This document shows positions 44,773-57,652 of a stretch of 64,000 nucleotides of DNA, one piece after another. Each line of letters opens with the position of its first letter. Position 1 is the stretch's first letter. The DNA comes from Solea solea. Lineage: Eukaryota; Chordata; Actinopteri; Pleuronectiformes; Soleidae. The stretch lies in assembly GCF_958295425.1 (NCBI RefSeq), contig NC_081143.1, positions 23,939,281 to 24,003,280 on the forward strand, read 5' to 3'. The position numbers were made by a program, and so were the translations under genes. The notes under the pieces were generated by a model. It saw only the letters and a list, made by a program, of their open reading frames with translations, ran no database searches and was not told the DNA's origin.

Positions 44773-47700
44773 CTGAGGAATGGGTTCGTCCAAGTTAGAT
44801 GTCTGGATGAATTTTCTCATCCATCCCCGAGATAGTGGCTTTTGAAGGAGCTCTGTCAGCCTGAGTGTTTGTGTGTGTGTGTTTGTGTAGTTCCTATATG
44901 TAGAGTGAGCACACAGTGTCTTTCCTCCTCTGTGAGAGAGGAGCAGGATGAGCCTGAGGAAGAGGCTCTCCTTCAAGCGGGTCTGGAACTTCAATACAGT
45001 GAGTAGTATACACACACACACGCTCTCATATTCACACACTCATAAGAGACATTTACTTGTGTAGTTACTTACATTTATTTGTTTATTAGTGTCAATAGAA
45101 GCAAACTGAAATACAACTGCGTTCACTGATTTATTAGTCAAACGAGTCTGGCTGTTACACCGCCCAGAGTGGAAACACAAATTCAGCAGCAATTTTCCTG
45201 TTTGGCGGCAATTCAACCAGAACCCTGGCTTTGCACTTCCCTGTTTTACAAATAACAAGGGAGAGGGACAGCAAGAGCGAAGACCTGTGCCGTTTCGGTC
45301 ACTAAAAGTGAGAAAGACGGGGAGGGATGGAAGTATCAAGTGTGGAAGAATAAAGGGAATCCATGTCCTTCACACACCATATGAGAGAGGAAATAAATGG
45401 ATGAAAGTGGCAGAGTGAAGACAGTGGATGGAGGATCTTGGGAAGATAAGTCAGCCAGAAGTTAAAAATGAACAGCTCATCCTTTCTGGTGTTTTTAACA
45501 ATAACACGACATCGTGGTCACTGTCGAAGTGTGTGTGTGTGTTTAAAGGTGACGTGAGACAGGAGGAAAGACAGACTAACAGGAGTTTGCGTTGGCTCCA
45601 GGCTGTTTCTCTTCCTCTCAAAGCCAGATGTGTTCGGGGCCAGAGCAGGCGGTCGAGACAAAGAGATACAGAAACCGAAAACTGATTGAGAATAGTGGTG
45701 AAAGACAGAAATAGCTTTTTTACCCTCATGTGTTTTTTGTATGTTTCACCTCAAAAGCTTTAAAAAACAATGTGTAATGGCAATGGAACGGTGAGCTGAA
45801 TCAGCGCTCTCTCACTTCATTTAATGCAGCGGATAGTTTGTGTGTTTAGACACAAAACCCTTTCAATCCGACTGCTGTTTACATCTGGTTCCCAGCTCTG
45901 TCTGCCTGACAGTCGTGAGTCTAAGGGTGTGAGCCAAGTGAGAGACATTCATCAGTCGCTCAGCCTCTGAGTCACCTCTCCTGTGTGGCTCCATTGTTCA
46001 GGAGTGAACGTTATCTGCATTCCTTTTTTTTTTTTAGTCGATATTGATTCTTTATCCCAGAATTCCAGAGATGGTCACAGAGGATTTGACATGTTTTTTA
46101 TTAAATGCGTGGTTTAGAATAGAATAGAATAGAATAGAATATACTTTATTAATCCCTTGCGGGAAATTCTTTCGTCACAGCGCTCCAGTGTACAAAGGTA
46201 ACGAATATTATAGCAGCAAACGAATATTATAGCAGCAATTTTATTTTTTTTAAATTACAAAGTTAAAAACTATAATAATAAGTAAGAATAAACCTAAGAA
46301 TAAAATTACAAAGTTAAAAGAATACGAATAAGATAAGAATAAATTTACAAAGTTTGGGTCTGGTCCTCACTCCTGCAGAACCTCGTCTGACTTTTGGAAT
46401 CTTTTTTTCTAACCAGCTTAATTCACCTCATCCTTCCCTCTCACCGTTCAGACGTGCTAAAGCTAAGCAAGGTTTTAATGGTTTTCCAATCCTGGCAGGT
46501 CTGACTGCTCCTCTCAATGGCAGCCACTATTCACCTCATATTCAAAAGTAAACACGCAGGCATGCACGCACTGAGGCAGCTTCCTCCTCGGTTGAAAGTG
46601 AGTGTGTTCCAGAGTGTTTGCCCGCGTGCAGTCGGGAAATCTGTGTTGTGAATTCTAAGTCACCTTTTAAGGACAGCGCGTGTCGTGTTGTGTGTGTGTG
46701 AGTTGTTCAGTTATAGGTGTGGCCTCCTGTCGCCGTGCCAGTGCTTACAGGCACTTGAGCAGACCGACAAGATGCCCCCCCCCCCCCGCTTCAGTCTCTT
46801 TCACTAACACGCTAATAAAAGAGTGGATGCTTATTCCTTATATAAGGTGGCAGTTACAGCTTCAGTGATGGAGCAGCCGGGAATAGGTTCATCTGGTATA
46901 AACAGTGTTGTCTTTGTGTGTGTGTGTGAATGCATGTGTTATCCCAAACTGTTTCTCCCATAGATAGACATATTTTACTTGATGTGTTACATGTTACTGA
47001 CTGCTCTGTGTCACATTCTACAAAACACAAGAGCAGAAGCTCAACACACACACACACAGGTTTGCACAGCTAACTTCCACTAATTTGGACAGACACCCTA
47101 AACAAAGTGTTATCCCTGACATTAACCATAACCTTTTCCTCAGAAAGTATTTTCTGCCTCATTATGACCAGGTTTTGGTCTCCATGAGGACTACTGGTCC
47201 TGACAAGGTCAGTGTTGATGCCAGGAAAGGTCCTTAAGAGGTAACACATACAAGCACACATACCTTACAGGGGATATATTGCAAACTTGAGGTCGAGAAG
47301 ACTTTCATTGCTCTAACAATTGATACTGTGATGACAGTGAGAATGATGGACTGTAAATTGTGCACCCGTGTTTAGGCAGAGTTTGAACCTGACGCTCACC
47401 AGGCTTCATAACAGATGATGTAAGCCATCCCTCTCCCACTAGTCACGGCTAATAAAGCCCTAGGGACCCGTTCACACAGTGACCAACCACTCCCTACACA
47501 CACACATATACACAAACCCAGTGTAAACAGAGCTGGCATGTGGTTTCAAGGTGACAATTTGTGTTTAGGGAGCTGAAAGGAGTAGGATGTACATCATTGA
47601 ACATGTTTTGACCTGCAGACAGAAAATCTGGTTATTTAAACTGCACATAATCAAGTAGGACACTTTTTTTGTGCTTGTCCATGTCCATAATTAATTTTTG

Positions 47701-50700
47701 CTGCTGCAAATCAGATTTCTCCACAATTTCCAGAAACTATAATGAGCCACAAATACCAACAAGGGTTGAGTGCGTATGAAGAATGAACCTGGCCTTTTTA
47801 ATTCCGACCAATTTTGTCCACGGCTATTGTGCAGACATGTGATTCAGCCCTCTTATCTTTAGTTAAAGTGGGTGTTGCAGTAATGTGTCCTCAGTGTAGA
47901 AATGTCCACAACACTTCCACTGTTTTCACTGCTCTGAGCACTGCACTTCCCACACCACCAAAATAATCATCCTGACAGAAATTATTCATTCTCTGGCCAT
48001 TCCGAGATCTCCTTCAAGATACACCAGTAAATGAAAATGGGCAGTAGATAAGATATTATCTAATATAATAACATGTACAATTGTGTAGTTGTGTAGTTGA
48101 TCACACCATCAACAGTTGTGTGAGTCATTTATTAAGCATAACATTTTCTTAGAGCTTCTCAGAGTGTGATAATTACAGGGGGGGTAGGGGGGAGGGTCTA
48201 GTTTGTCTCCCAGAGAACAAGGAAAAATTCATCTTGAACTGTAAGGTATTATATTTAATCACTGCTCTGAAGGAATCCATATCATAATTGTGTTTCTCTC
48301 ATGTGTAAAAATAGTATCACTGCAGTAACAGCGGTGGAAAATCATCCCCGCCAGGCTTTCTCCTCATGGCGTGCGTGCGAGTGCAATAGAAATGCAAATA
48401 ATTGAACGAAGACAACCAGTCTGTATCATTAGAGTTGTCACTTGTAATAACTGCTGTTTTGTGTCACTGTCAAAGTGTCTGCCCTCAAAAGTCCTCCGCA
48501 GCTTAGGAGGCCTGTGGATTCAAACGTTATTACACTTTTCAGGCCTCATCTCAAACTGAACAAATGGCAAAAAAACATGCGTGCGTGTGTTGACATGTTC
48601 ACTGATAAGAAGAAATCATTAGCTACAGCTTTGCGCAGCTTTATTCTTTGCTACGCGCCCTGAGGGTTTGCTTGGAAACACTTATTCTTTCTTTTGTAAC
48701 TTCTCCACTTATGTGGAAACCATAGCCGTCAGGCTTTGACACCACTGTGACACTTTTCTATGTTGATCTTATATATATTATATGTACTGTATGATTGGTG
48801 CCGACGCTGTGATGTGGCCGTTCGTTTATATTAGAGCTGCAACTAACGATTATTTTCATAATCGATTAATCTGTCGATTATTTTCTCGATTAATCGATGA
48901 ATCGTTTGGTCCATAAAATATCAGAAAACCATAAAAGATATTGATCGGTGTTCGTCAAACCTGGAAATGATGATGTCTTGTTTTGTCCACAAACCAAAAT
49001 GATTGACTTTTAATGATTCATTTGTTATCCAGAGCAAAGAAATTAAGAAAATATTCATATTTAAGAAGCTTAAACAATCAGAAATCTTGTTTTAATCATG
49101 AAAAAAGCTTCAAACCGATTAATCGATTATCAAAATAGTTGTCGATTAATTTAGTAATCGATTAATCGTTTCAGCTCTAGTTTATATTGCCCGTATTGCT
49201 GTGGTTGTTAAGAACTTGTTAAGTTTGAAATCATGGAATCTGAAAGTAGCGCACATGAGGGTTTCTGAAGGCGCAGGACTCTGTTGCATGCTGCGCGTGA
49301 TGTATCTGATACTATGATTCTATATTATCAAGGCGGTTACATTTTCCAGCTGAATGTGAATATGAGGTCAGGGCGAGGAATTGAGGGAAAGTTTGGAAAA
49401 CCCCAATCATTCCCTGTGGCCTGTAAGGAATGACCTGGATCTGCCAGGAGAGGAGGAGGAGGAGGAGGAGGAGGAGGAGGAGGAGGAATAACAACAACTG
49501 GAATCACAGAGGGAAGGTTTGAGGAAGGAGGTAGCGAGAAGGAGAAGTGGAGAAAAGGTGGCAAACGAAGGATGATTGGGGAGGAGAGAAAAAAGAACAA
49601 ACTAAAGGAGTGAGTCGGAGAATAGTCTAGACGGAAGTTAGAGTCGCAAAAAGAGAGGAGAGGGGGACGTGGGGCCTCAATGAGGGGCCAAGCCTCTCCA
49701 CCACCAAGTATGCCTGGAAGTGATCACATTAGAGCTGAGCACACACGCGTGCATATGTATCCGCCAAAGAATGTAGCCTACAAACAAAAGACATATCTCT
49801 AACAGATGTTGGCCATATGTATTCATACTGGAAGCAACCCATGTAATACACATATCATATTGTAACACATGTGAAATACACACCAGACACCGGGGACAGA
49901 AAACATGCAGGAGATGTTTGGGATTTGAATCAGTGTGAGGCTCAGGTGACTCAGGTAGCTCAGGTAGCCTTTGGAGAAGGTTCACCCACGATCAGTTGCT
50001 ATAAAGTCAAATCAAAAACTGGTGCCAACCGCTCCTCTTCCAGCAACAGTCTGAGATAGCTGATCCCAGTGATTATGCCTGCTGTGCCATGTGGCTCAGA
50101 CAGACTGGCTCAAGTGAGGAGATGGCCTAGATGCACATGAATCAGATCAGAACATATGCTGTGTCAAGAGGTCAATTTACTTACATGTACTGTACATTGT
50201 GTGTGCATCAAAGCTCAGCCATGACATGACAGCATCTTTATTTGTATATTGTATATTTTATATATATATACATCAACATGACTGTCATGTGAAAGACAGT
50301 GTTAACACGTAAACACTTACTAACAGAGAAGTTTAAAGATGCATTTAAATCAAAACAAATGTCTGCTACATTCAAACCATTGTCAAACAAGTTCTCAGTG
50401 TGTTGATTAAATATATCAGCTCCACACACAACTCTCTCCCTCTCACTCAGTGTAGCAGTGTTTTGTTTTCATGTCTGTGCGAGTGCCTCGTTTTATGTCA
50501 CGACTGAAGACACAGTACAATTCATGTGCTCCATAAAGTTGCACTCACTCTGGCTGAAAATGGCCAATGAAAGGTTTCTGAAGTGGATCCGACTATTGAA
50601 AGTAAATCCGGACGTTTCGTAGGACTTCACTATCGTATTTTAATTTTAATGATGTTTGATTCTTCTTTCGAATGTGAAATCAAGTGCTCCCTGAAGAGCT

Positions 50701-52335
50701 ACTATGCATATGTGCCTGCATGTGCAAACAGCAGCTGCTGCTGTTGCCTTCAACCCACAGCTCCCAAGTTTCCTGGAGGAAATCTGTATTATTAACACCG
50801 GGGCTGGCCCAAGCCTTTAAGCAGAATTTCATTTTGGGGCCGACTAAGTGAGCAATCTTTAACTCCAAAATAAGACCAAATAAGTTTATTATTTGGTTTT
50901 ATTAGATTAAATTAAAAGGATTTTTTTCTCCACACACTACTGGGGACCCCCTGGTGATCTTATTTACAATGTTTACAGCAGGTAACTCACCAAAACACCA
51001 TATGAACAAACATCAGAAGACTTCTTCCTCTGTGTGTCTGGTAAATACTCAGAATTCCACACAGGAGCTTTAAAGACTTCCAAGGCTCAAAGTTTTACAC
51101 ATGACTGTGCTCATCTTAATTTATTTTTTTGTACACAGTGCACTTGCGTTATGGGTGCGCTCCACATCGACAACATTGCCAAGTCACCTGACATATGTAC
51201 AGCAGCGTCTCAAGTTGTTTTGGGGGGGTTTCATGTGGATGAAGTCATTTCTTTCTTAGAATTAGAATTAGTTATTAGCAATTGGGGATTGGTTGCTTTG
51301 CTCAGAGGCACCCCAGCCCTTGTTCGGTGATTTGAACCGGTGACCCTCCAGTTACAAGTCCAAGTCCTTTCCTCTTGGCCATGGGCTGCCCTTGCAAAGC
51401 AATGCCGTGTTTATGGAAAACCATTGTCATGTTTCGGGGCCTGCAAACTTTAGTATGAAAAGATCCGTTTTTGTTCCCTTTCCACCTGAATAAATTGTAT
51501 GTAGAGTGGCAAAACCTATCATAAAGATAAAATGTATCATGTTTTTTATGCAGATTGTTGCATTTATGAAATTTAAGAACTACAAAAAGTTGTAGTTGTT
51601 CTTAAAAAGTGGAGAGAAAAAAAGTACTTACTAAAATAATTATGTAGACCTTGTCCTTTTGTTGTTTGTGGGAAATTAATGACATTTAAAGTAACCCACT
51701 TTGAAATAAATAAGACAATATTGGCATTGTATGTAGTTCATACAAACCTGAGAAAGGTTTGTGGATCCAAAGAGGGACAGGACTCAGAATGGTTTCCCAT
51801 ATTTGAAGCACAAGTTTGCCGAGTTTGGGGAGGTTTTCAATTTTGACGTAGACATTGGATGTCGTTTTCAGAAGATAGTATGGACACAATTTACTTCTGA
51901 TTTGGAGAACCAGAAAATGTAGACACAGAAAATGCCGTTTTCAAATGAAAATGTAGTGGTATGGATGTGGCATATCTACATTTTACAGTTAAGTGTTTCA
52001 GCGAAGGAAACTTAAGTTCATGAGAGTAGAAGGTTCTATCTCGAGCATTGGCTTCACTTTTAGTAATATCGCTGTTGGCAGTTTTCACTCACATGCCCTC
52101 TTAAAACTCCACCCTGTTATATATTTCCACAGTTGTCTTTCCCTGCGGGAATAAAGCTATTTTAACTTAGGGTTAGTGGTTCTCATTTTTTTTGGACACA
52201 GTATATAATATTTTTTATACAATTATATTATTTTGGAGGATTTTCATGAGCGGTAGCCCTTCCCTCTCTATTAGTAACCCAACATCTGTGAGGATAAAAG
52301 AATGGGGTGTGAACACCCTGCTGCTGCTCCTGCTG

Positions 52336-52371
<36 letters not shown>

Positions 52372-54092
52372 CTGCTCAGTGTTTAATCTGAATGTAATAT
52401 CATAATGTATCATTTCCTGTCGGGCGTTTTCATCAGGACATCGGTCGGTTTGGCTCTTCTTCATTTTGATTGCCAAAACACTAACAGGTGACATTCAGTA
52501 AGCCGAAATGAGGAAGAAACTACACGAGCTCTCAGGAACATCATTCACAGATGATTATGATCTCACAGAAACACTGAGTCATCTACAGTAGGAGATCCTT
52601 ATGTGTCGGTTCACTAACAATTGTATTTAAATAGTAAACGTGCTTTTGTAGTTGTAAGGATCGCTCAAAGAGCGTCACACTACAGTTTACACATTTATAA
52701 ATTGCATCTTCAGCGTATGCAACTAAAGATTATTTTCACAATCAATTCATTTGTTGATTATTATCTCGATTTCTTGTTCCGTCCATAAAATGTTGAAAAC
52801 ATTGATCTGTGACTCCCCAAAACCTCAAAATTAAAATGTTCTTTTATGTCTTTGTTTTGACCACAAGTCAAATTTATTCAGTTTTAATGATTTAAGAAGC
52901 TGAAAAATCAGCAAGTCTGTTTTAATTATTTGTAAAAAACAGTTATCTAAGTAGGTGATTAACTTAGTTATTGTCATACCCACTTCCATACAGCTGACAC
53001 AGCCGCCGTGTTGCCCAAGATCACATCGGTGTGATGGCGAGGGGTGCCGGGGATTGAATCCCTGACCTTTCAACTGGAAGATGACTTCCTCTCCCCCTCA
53101 TCCACAGCTGCTCCAAATTGCCCTGTTCACTTATTTGTGTTTTAAAATAGAACTTCAACTTGTAAAGCAACATCACAGCACATCTGTCGTCTTCTATACA
53201 AAACCTTTCTTAAATGAGATGAGTGGTCATGAAGTCATTATCAAAGGTCACTGAGAGAGCTGGTCTAACATCAGCCAGTAAAGACCAAGGTTATTATAGT
53301 TAACGAAAAAAATAAATAAAAACTGAAGTTAAAAAAAAAAAAACAACGATATCTGACACTGAATTGTGTGTTTATGAAACTAAAATTGTATCGAAAATGT
53401 GCTTAGTTTTCGTCTTTGCAGATGTATTTCATATATAATCCTTTTGGGTTTACAATGTGGGACACAGGCTGTGCAGGTTAAACATAACATTCATTATTGT
53501 GTCGCTCTAAAAACGAATTAAAGAAATATTCACCAATGTACATTTAGCTTTGTATTACTAGAATAGTGGTAGTATTTCTGTCTTCCTTCTTTGTTTTGTG
53601 AACTGACCTCCGATGGTTTTGCCACATCATTTCTTGAAAATATTATTTATTTCACATTTCTACTACATAGATGACCCAGTTTTACGTCTTTCCCCCAGTG
53701 AACTATTCCTTTAAAACTAACTCAAACTATTACAACCTTGCGCCAAACTCTCCTTTCTCTTTTTCCTTCTTCTTTCTTTCATATGACAAACTGCCCTGTC
53801 TTTGATTTTGTCTCTTTCTGGTTTGTTTCTTCTTCTTTTTATTGTCTCCTTCCTTTTGTCTACTCTTTTCCTTTCTCTCTGTCTGAGTCACAGAGTGTTT
53901 CAACTATGTTCCAGAGTTAGCTGCATTACTGATGTCTGTGTTGAATGATCTCATCCCAGCTCAGCATGTCTGGGATATGTGCGTGTGTGTGTGTGTGTGT
54001 GTGTGTTTGTAAGGAAAATGTGATTCAAGTCCAAACCAAGTTTCATTTAAACATGTGTTTGTGTAATGAAAAATAACCTGAGGGAATGTGTG

Positions 54093-54124
<32 letters not shown>

Positions 54125-54261
54125 GTGTGCACACATACAGAGCAGTAATCTCCACCCCTAGGAGGAGGTTTTCTTGCAGAGCAAGCGCAGTCAGTTAACA
54201 GATGATCCCACCCACACACAAGACAATGAATGCACTAACCTCCCTGTGTTATGATGTGAAA

Positions 54262-54296
<35 letters not shown>

Positions 54297-57200
54297 AATT
54301 GGCCAGGACCTGTGAGAAACACCAGTCACTCAGTCTCCGTCTCCATGTGGCCAAAAGAACGTGCCAGGACAGCTGCCTCTTCGCCCTCATGTCATGTCCC
54401 AGCTTGTCTGAATGTGTCTGATGTGGGTGATGATTGATCCTAATCCATGTCTCTCTGTGCTTTTTTGCAGTCGGCCGCAGTCTCCGATGGAGGTGAGTAG
54501 ACCTACCACGTACTTTACCTTTTGACCACTGTAAATTCAGTCCCACCACTTCCTAATTTGTTCAACTTAAAAGTATGTTTGGCATTGTTGTCTCGGCTCA
54601 CTTCTCCTGGTCACGTTCAAGCTTACAGTGGACTACACTAATGTGCGATGCAATCATTAAAGTCACTTAAAAAGAAGGAAATCTGGTTTGACCTGTTCAA
54701 CTTCTGCCTCACCTCTGCTTGCGTTCTGCTGACGATAAACTGCAATCTAAAGATAGCCCCAAATTCTGTAATAGCTGCACAGGAGCACTTAGTAGTGTAG
54801 TGGCGAGCCATTTATAGGTCAGCCTGACATTTTGCTTTTATTAATTGATAACGAGTGTGTTTGTGATAGAGATATTTACAGAATGTGTTAAACATTGTCA
54901 GAACTTGTGCTCATAACTACGCACATTGGATTAATGGTGGCGATGTTTTGGCAGAGTTGTGGTGTTGTGTGCGTTAACACAGACGTCGTTGTGTCAAAAA
55001 GGTTATAAAATATAATATATAAGTTTAAAAAAAAAACATGTGTGTTCTCTCTCAAAGCCTGGCACAAACTCCAGTATGAAGTGGGCCTGCATTCATCGCA
55101 GAAATATCACACATTGTTCCAACGCAGTCCTTCAAATAACACAAGTGTGTGTCTGGTAACATGGCATCTATATATCTGCTGTTTTGTACCACATTTGGAG
55201 TTTTAATGTCACGATTAAGGAATTTAGCTCATGACTAATAGTCGTGTAATTGTTGCCATATTGTTAATGATTTTATAGCATTCCTTTTATATGTCATGCT
55301 ATAAGCATACAATAAGCCAAATTAAATTTACATGAAGAAATATAACAATATTTATTGGCATCAGTAATACCTATTCTGTTTTTTGTGTTATTGCCATTTT
55401 TAAATGCCACTGTTTTTCAGCATATTTGACAAAGCACCCTCTACATTTATAAGGTTTATCGTCCATACGGCTTTAGGTGAATATGCATTATTTTTTTGTC
55501 AGAGAGTCGTTCCGTCCACACGGAGACAGCGTTTTAGGAACTGAAACAGGATTTTTGGAAAACGCTTCCCAGAGTGGGAAAATCTCAAAACTCAAAACTT
55601 TAGGAAAACGATGACAGTGTCAATGAAAAGTCACTAAAGTCAGTCTGAAAAAACCCTAGATGTCACGAGAACACGTCATGTCTTTAGAGAATTCACACAA
55701 AAAGGGGGTGAAAAAAAGTGTTGAATCGTAAAATAAAGAGAGGAGAAAACAACACTTATTTTAACTTGAATAAACAAAACGGATCAGTGATTGTAAATAC
55801 AGTTAGATGGATCTCACTTCTTGACTTACAGTTCACTTACACTTCTGTCGTCTTAACGGGGGACTTTTGTGAGAACGGCAAAGAAAAAGATTGGTTTACG
55901 CTTCGTGCCGTTTACGTCTGGACGTGGTCTTAGGGCCAAGATGCCGGTTCTTTGTGGATAAAAGACTTTTGCAGATTCTCCCTAAACTCTTTCTCGTGTG
56001 AACGAGCCCTAAGTCGATTAGAAATGGTGTTTTAACACCTCATTAGGTGCACATGAAAGACACAGTTTACTGTGGACGGCTGATAAAAGGAGGAGAGGAG
56101 GTGAGAAGCCAGGACAAAAGGATCAACAGCAAACACGACAGCAATCAGCTCTCGTTTAGAAGTGTGAACAGTTCACACCATGTGTCTGTGGAAAGCTGGC
56201 TCTCCTTCCTGAATGTCACGTGATGAGGTGGTTGTGCAAACTGTAACCTCATTTATTCATTTATTTAAATGAATCAAATATAAATATATAAAGATTTTGT
56301 TTTCTCATACCTTCAACATTAAAAGAGCTTGAAGCTTGATTTCAGTTTATAATGTAGTGGTATAAAGTAGCATGTAAGATTTTTTTGTATTTCTATAAAC
56401 TATGTTGCCTCTTCATAAATCTGATAACACAGTGACTAATGCAGTGTAGTAGAGGATGCATACAGCACAGCACATGGTGGCAAACATACTCAGTCAAGGG
56501 TAAATTATGAATTGAAAATTAAAGGAATTAAAGGAGCAACACAGTTCTAGAGAGAAATAAAAAGAGAAATCCTCAAAAGTGTGACAAATCAATCAAATAG
56601 GCTGCAACTATTGCGATTATTTTCATAATCGATTAATCTGTCGATGATTTCCTCGATTTAATCGAGTAATCGTCCATAAAATGTTGGTCAGTGTTTCTCA
56701 AACCTAGAAAGGATGATGTTCTCAAATGTCTTTGTTTTGTCCAGAAAACAAAAACTGTTCAGTTGTAATGATGTCACTGTTAATATTATAAAATATATAA
56801 ACATTTTCACATTTAAGGAGCTGAAAAATCAGAAAACTTGTTTTAATTCCTTTAAAACACTCAAGCCGGACCGATTAATCAATGGTCAAAATAGTTGCCG
56901 ATTAATTTAGTAATCGAGTAATAATCGAGTAATAGTTTCAACCCCAAAATCAAACTCTTGATGATGACAGTTGTCTTCATTGGGCGAAAGCTGTGCTTCC
57001 CACAAAAAGTTACTGGGAATTCCTGGTGTCTCTTTGCATATTATAGTCTCTTCATTTGAAGAAGTTATTGATTGTGATGCATGAAGTTGAACTCTGTGTC
57101 AACATTCCTTTTATTCTCATATTGAAGGCTATTGTGTACAGATTTTGAACACTGTACTTAGAGTCTACGATAAAAAGATTGTTTTAAATCACATTTAACG

Positions 57201-57613
57201 TCATACCATATTGCAACCACCAGTTATGATCGGTCACTGAATTTGACGAATGTCTGCCCATTGACGGTCTGTTGATTTTTTGTCGGTCTAGAATTAGCTG
57301 TGTGTGTGTGTTTGTTTGATTGTAGCTGTGTGAGGGCCACAGGCTCATTATCGTCCCTGTTGTGGCCTTTAACAAGGTCCTCATCAATATTTCAATATGT
57401 GTGTGGGTGGGTGTGTGTATGTGTGTGTGTGTGCTGTGGTGTTTTTATTTCTCACCTCACTCAACTCTGCATTATTGTCAAGTACAGCCAAGGATGCCAC
57501 ACATGCAGTTGCTCCATGGAACAACTGTGGCCTTCAGCCTGGAGCTGATGTCATCATGGTCTTGATGCCTGTGTGTGCTTATATTACTGTACCTCCCTGA
57601 AAGTGTGTGTGTG

Positions 57614-57652
<39 letters not shown>

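Noticed and set aside
52318..52376. Huntingtin polyQ repeat
   Set aside because: It lies in an rgs12 intron, 36 kb downstream of the htt stop, with CTG on the coding strand and no exon context.
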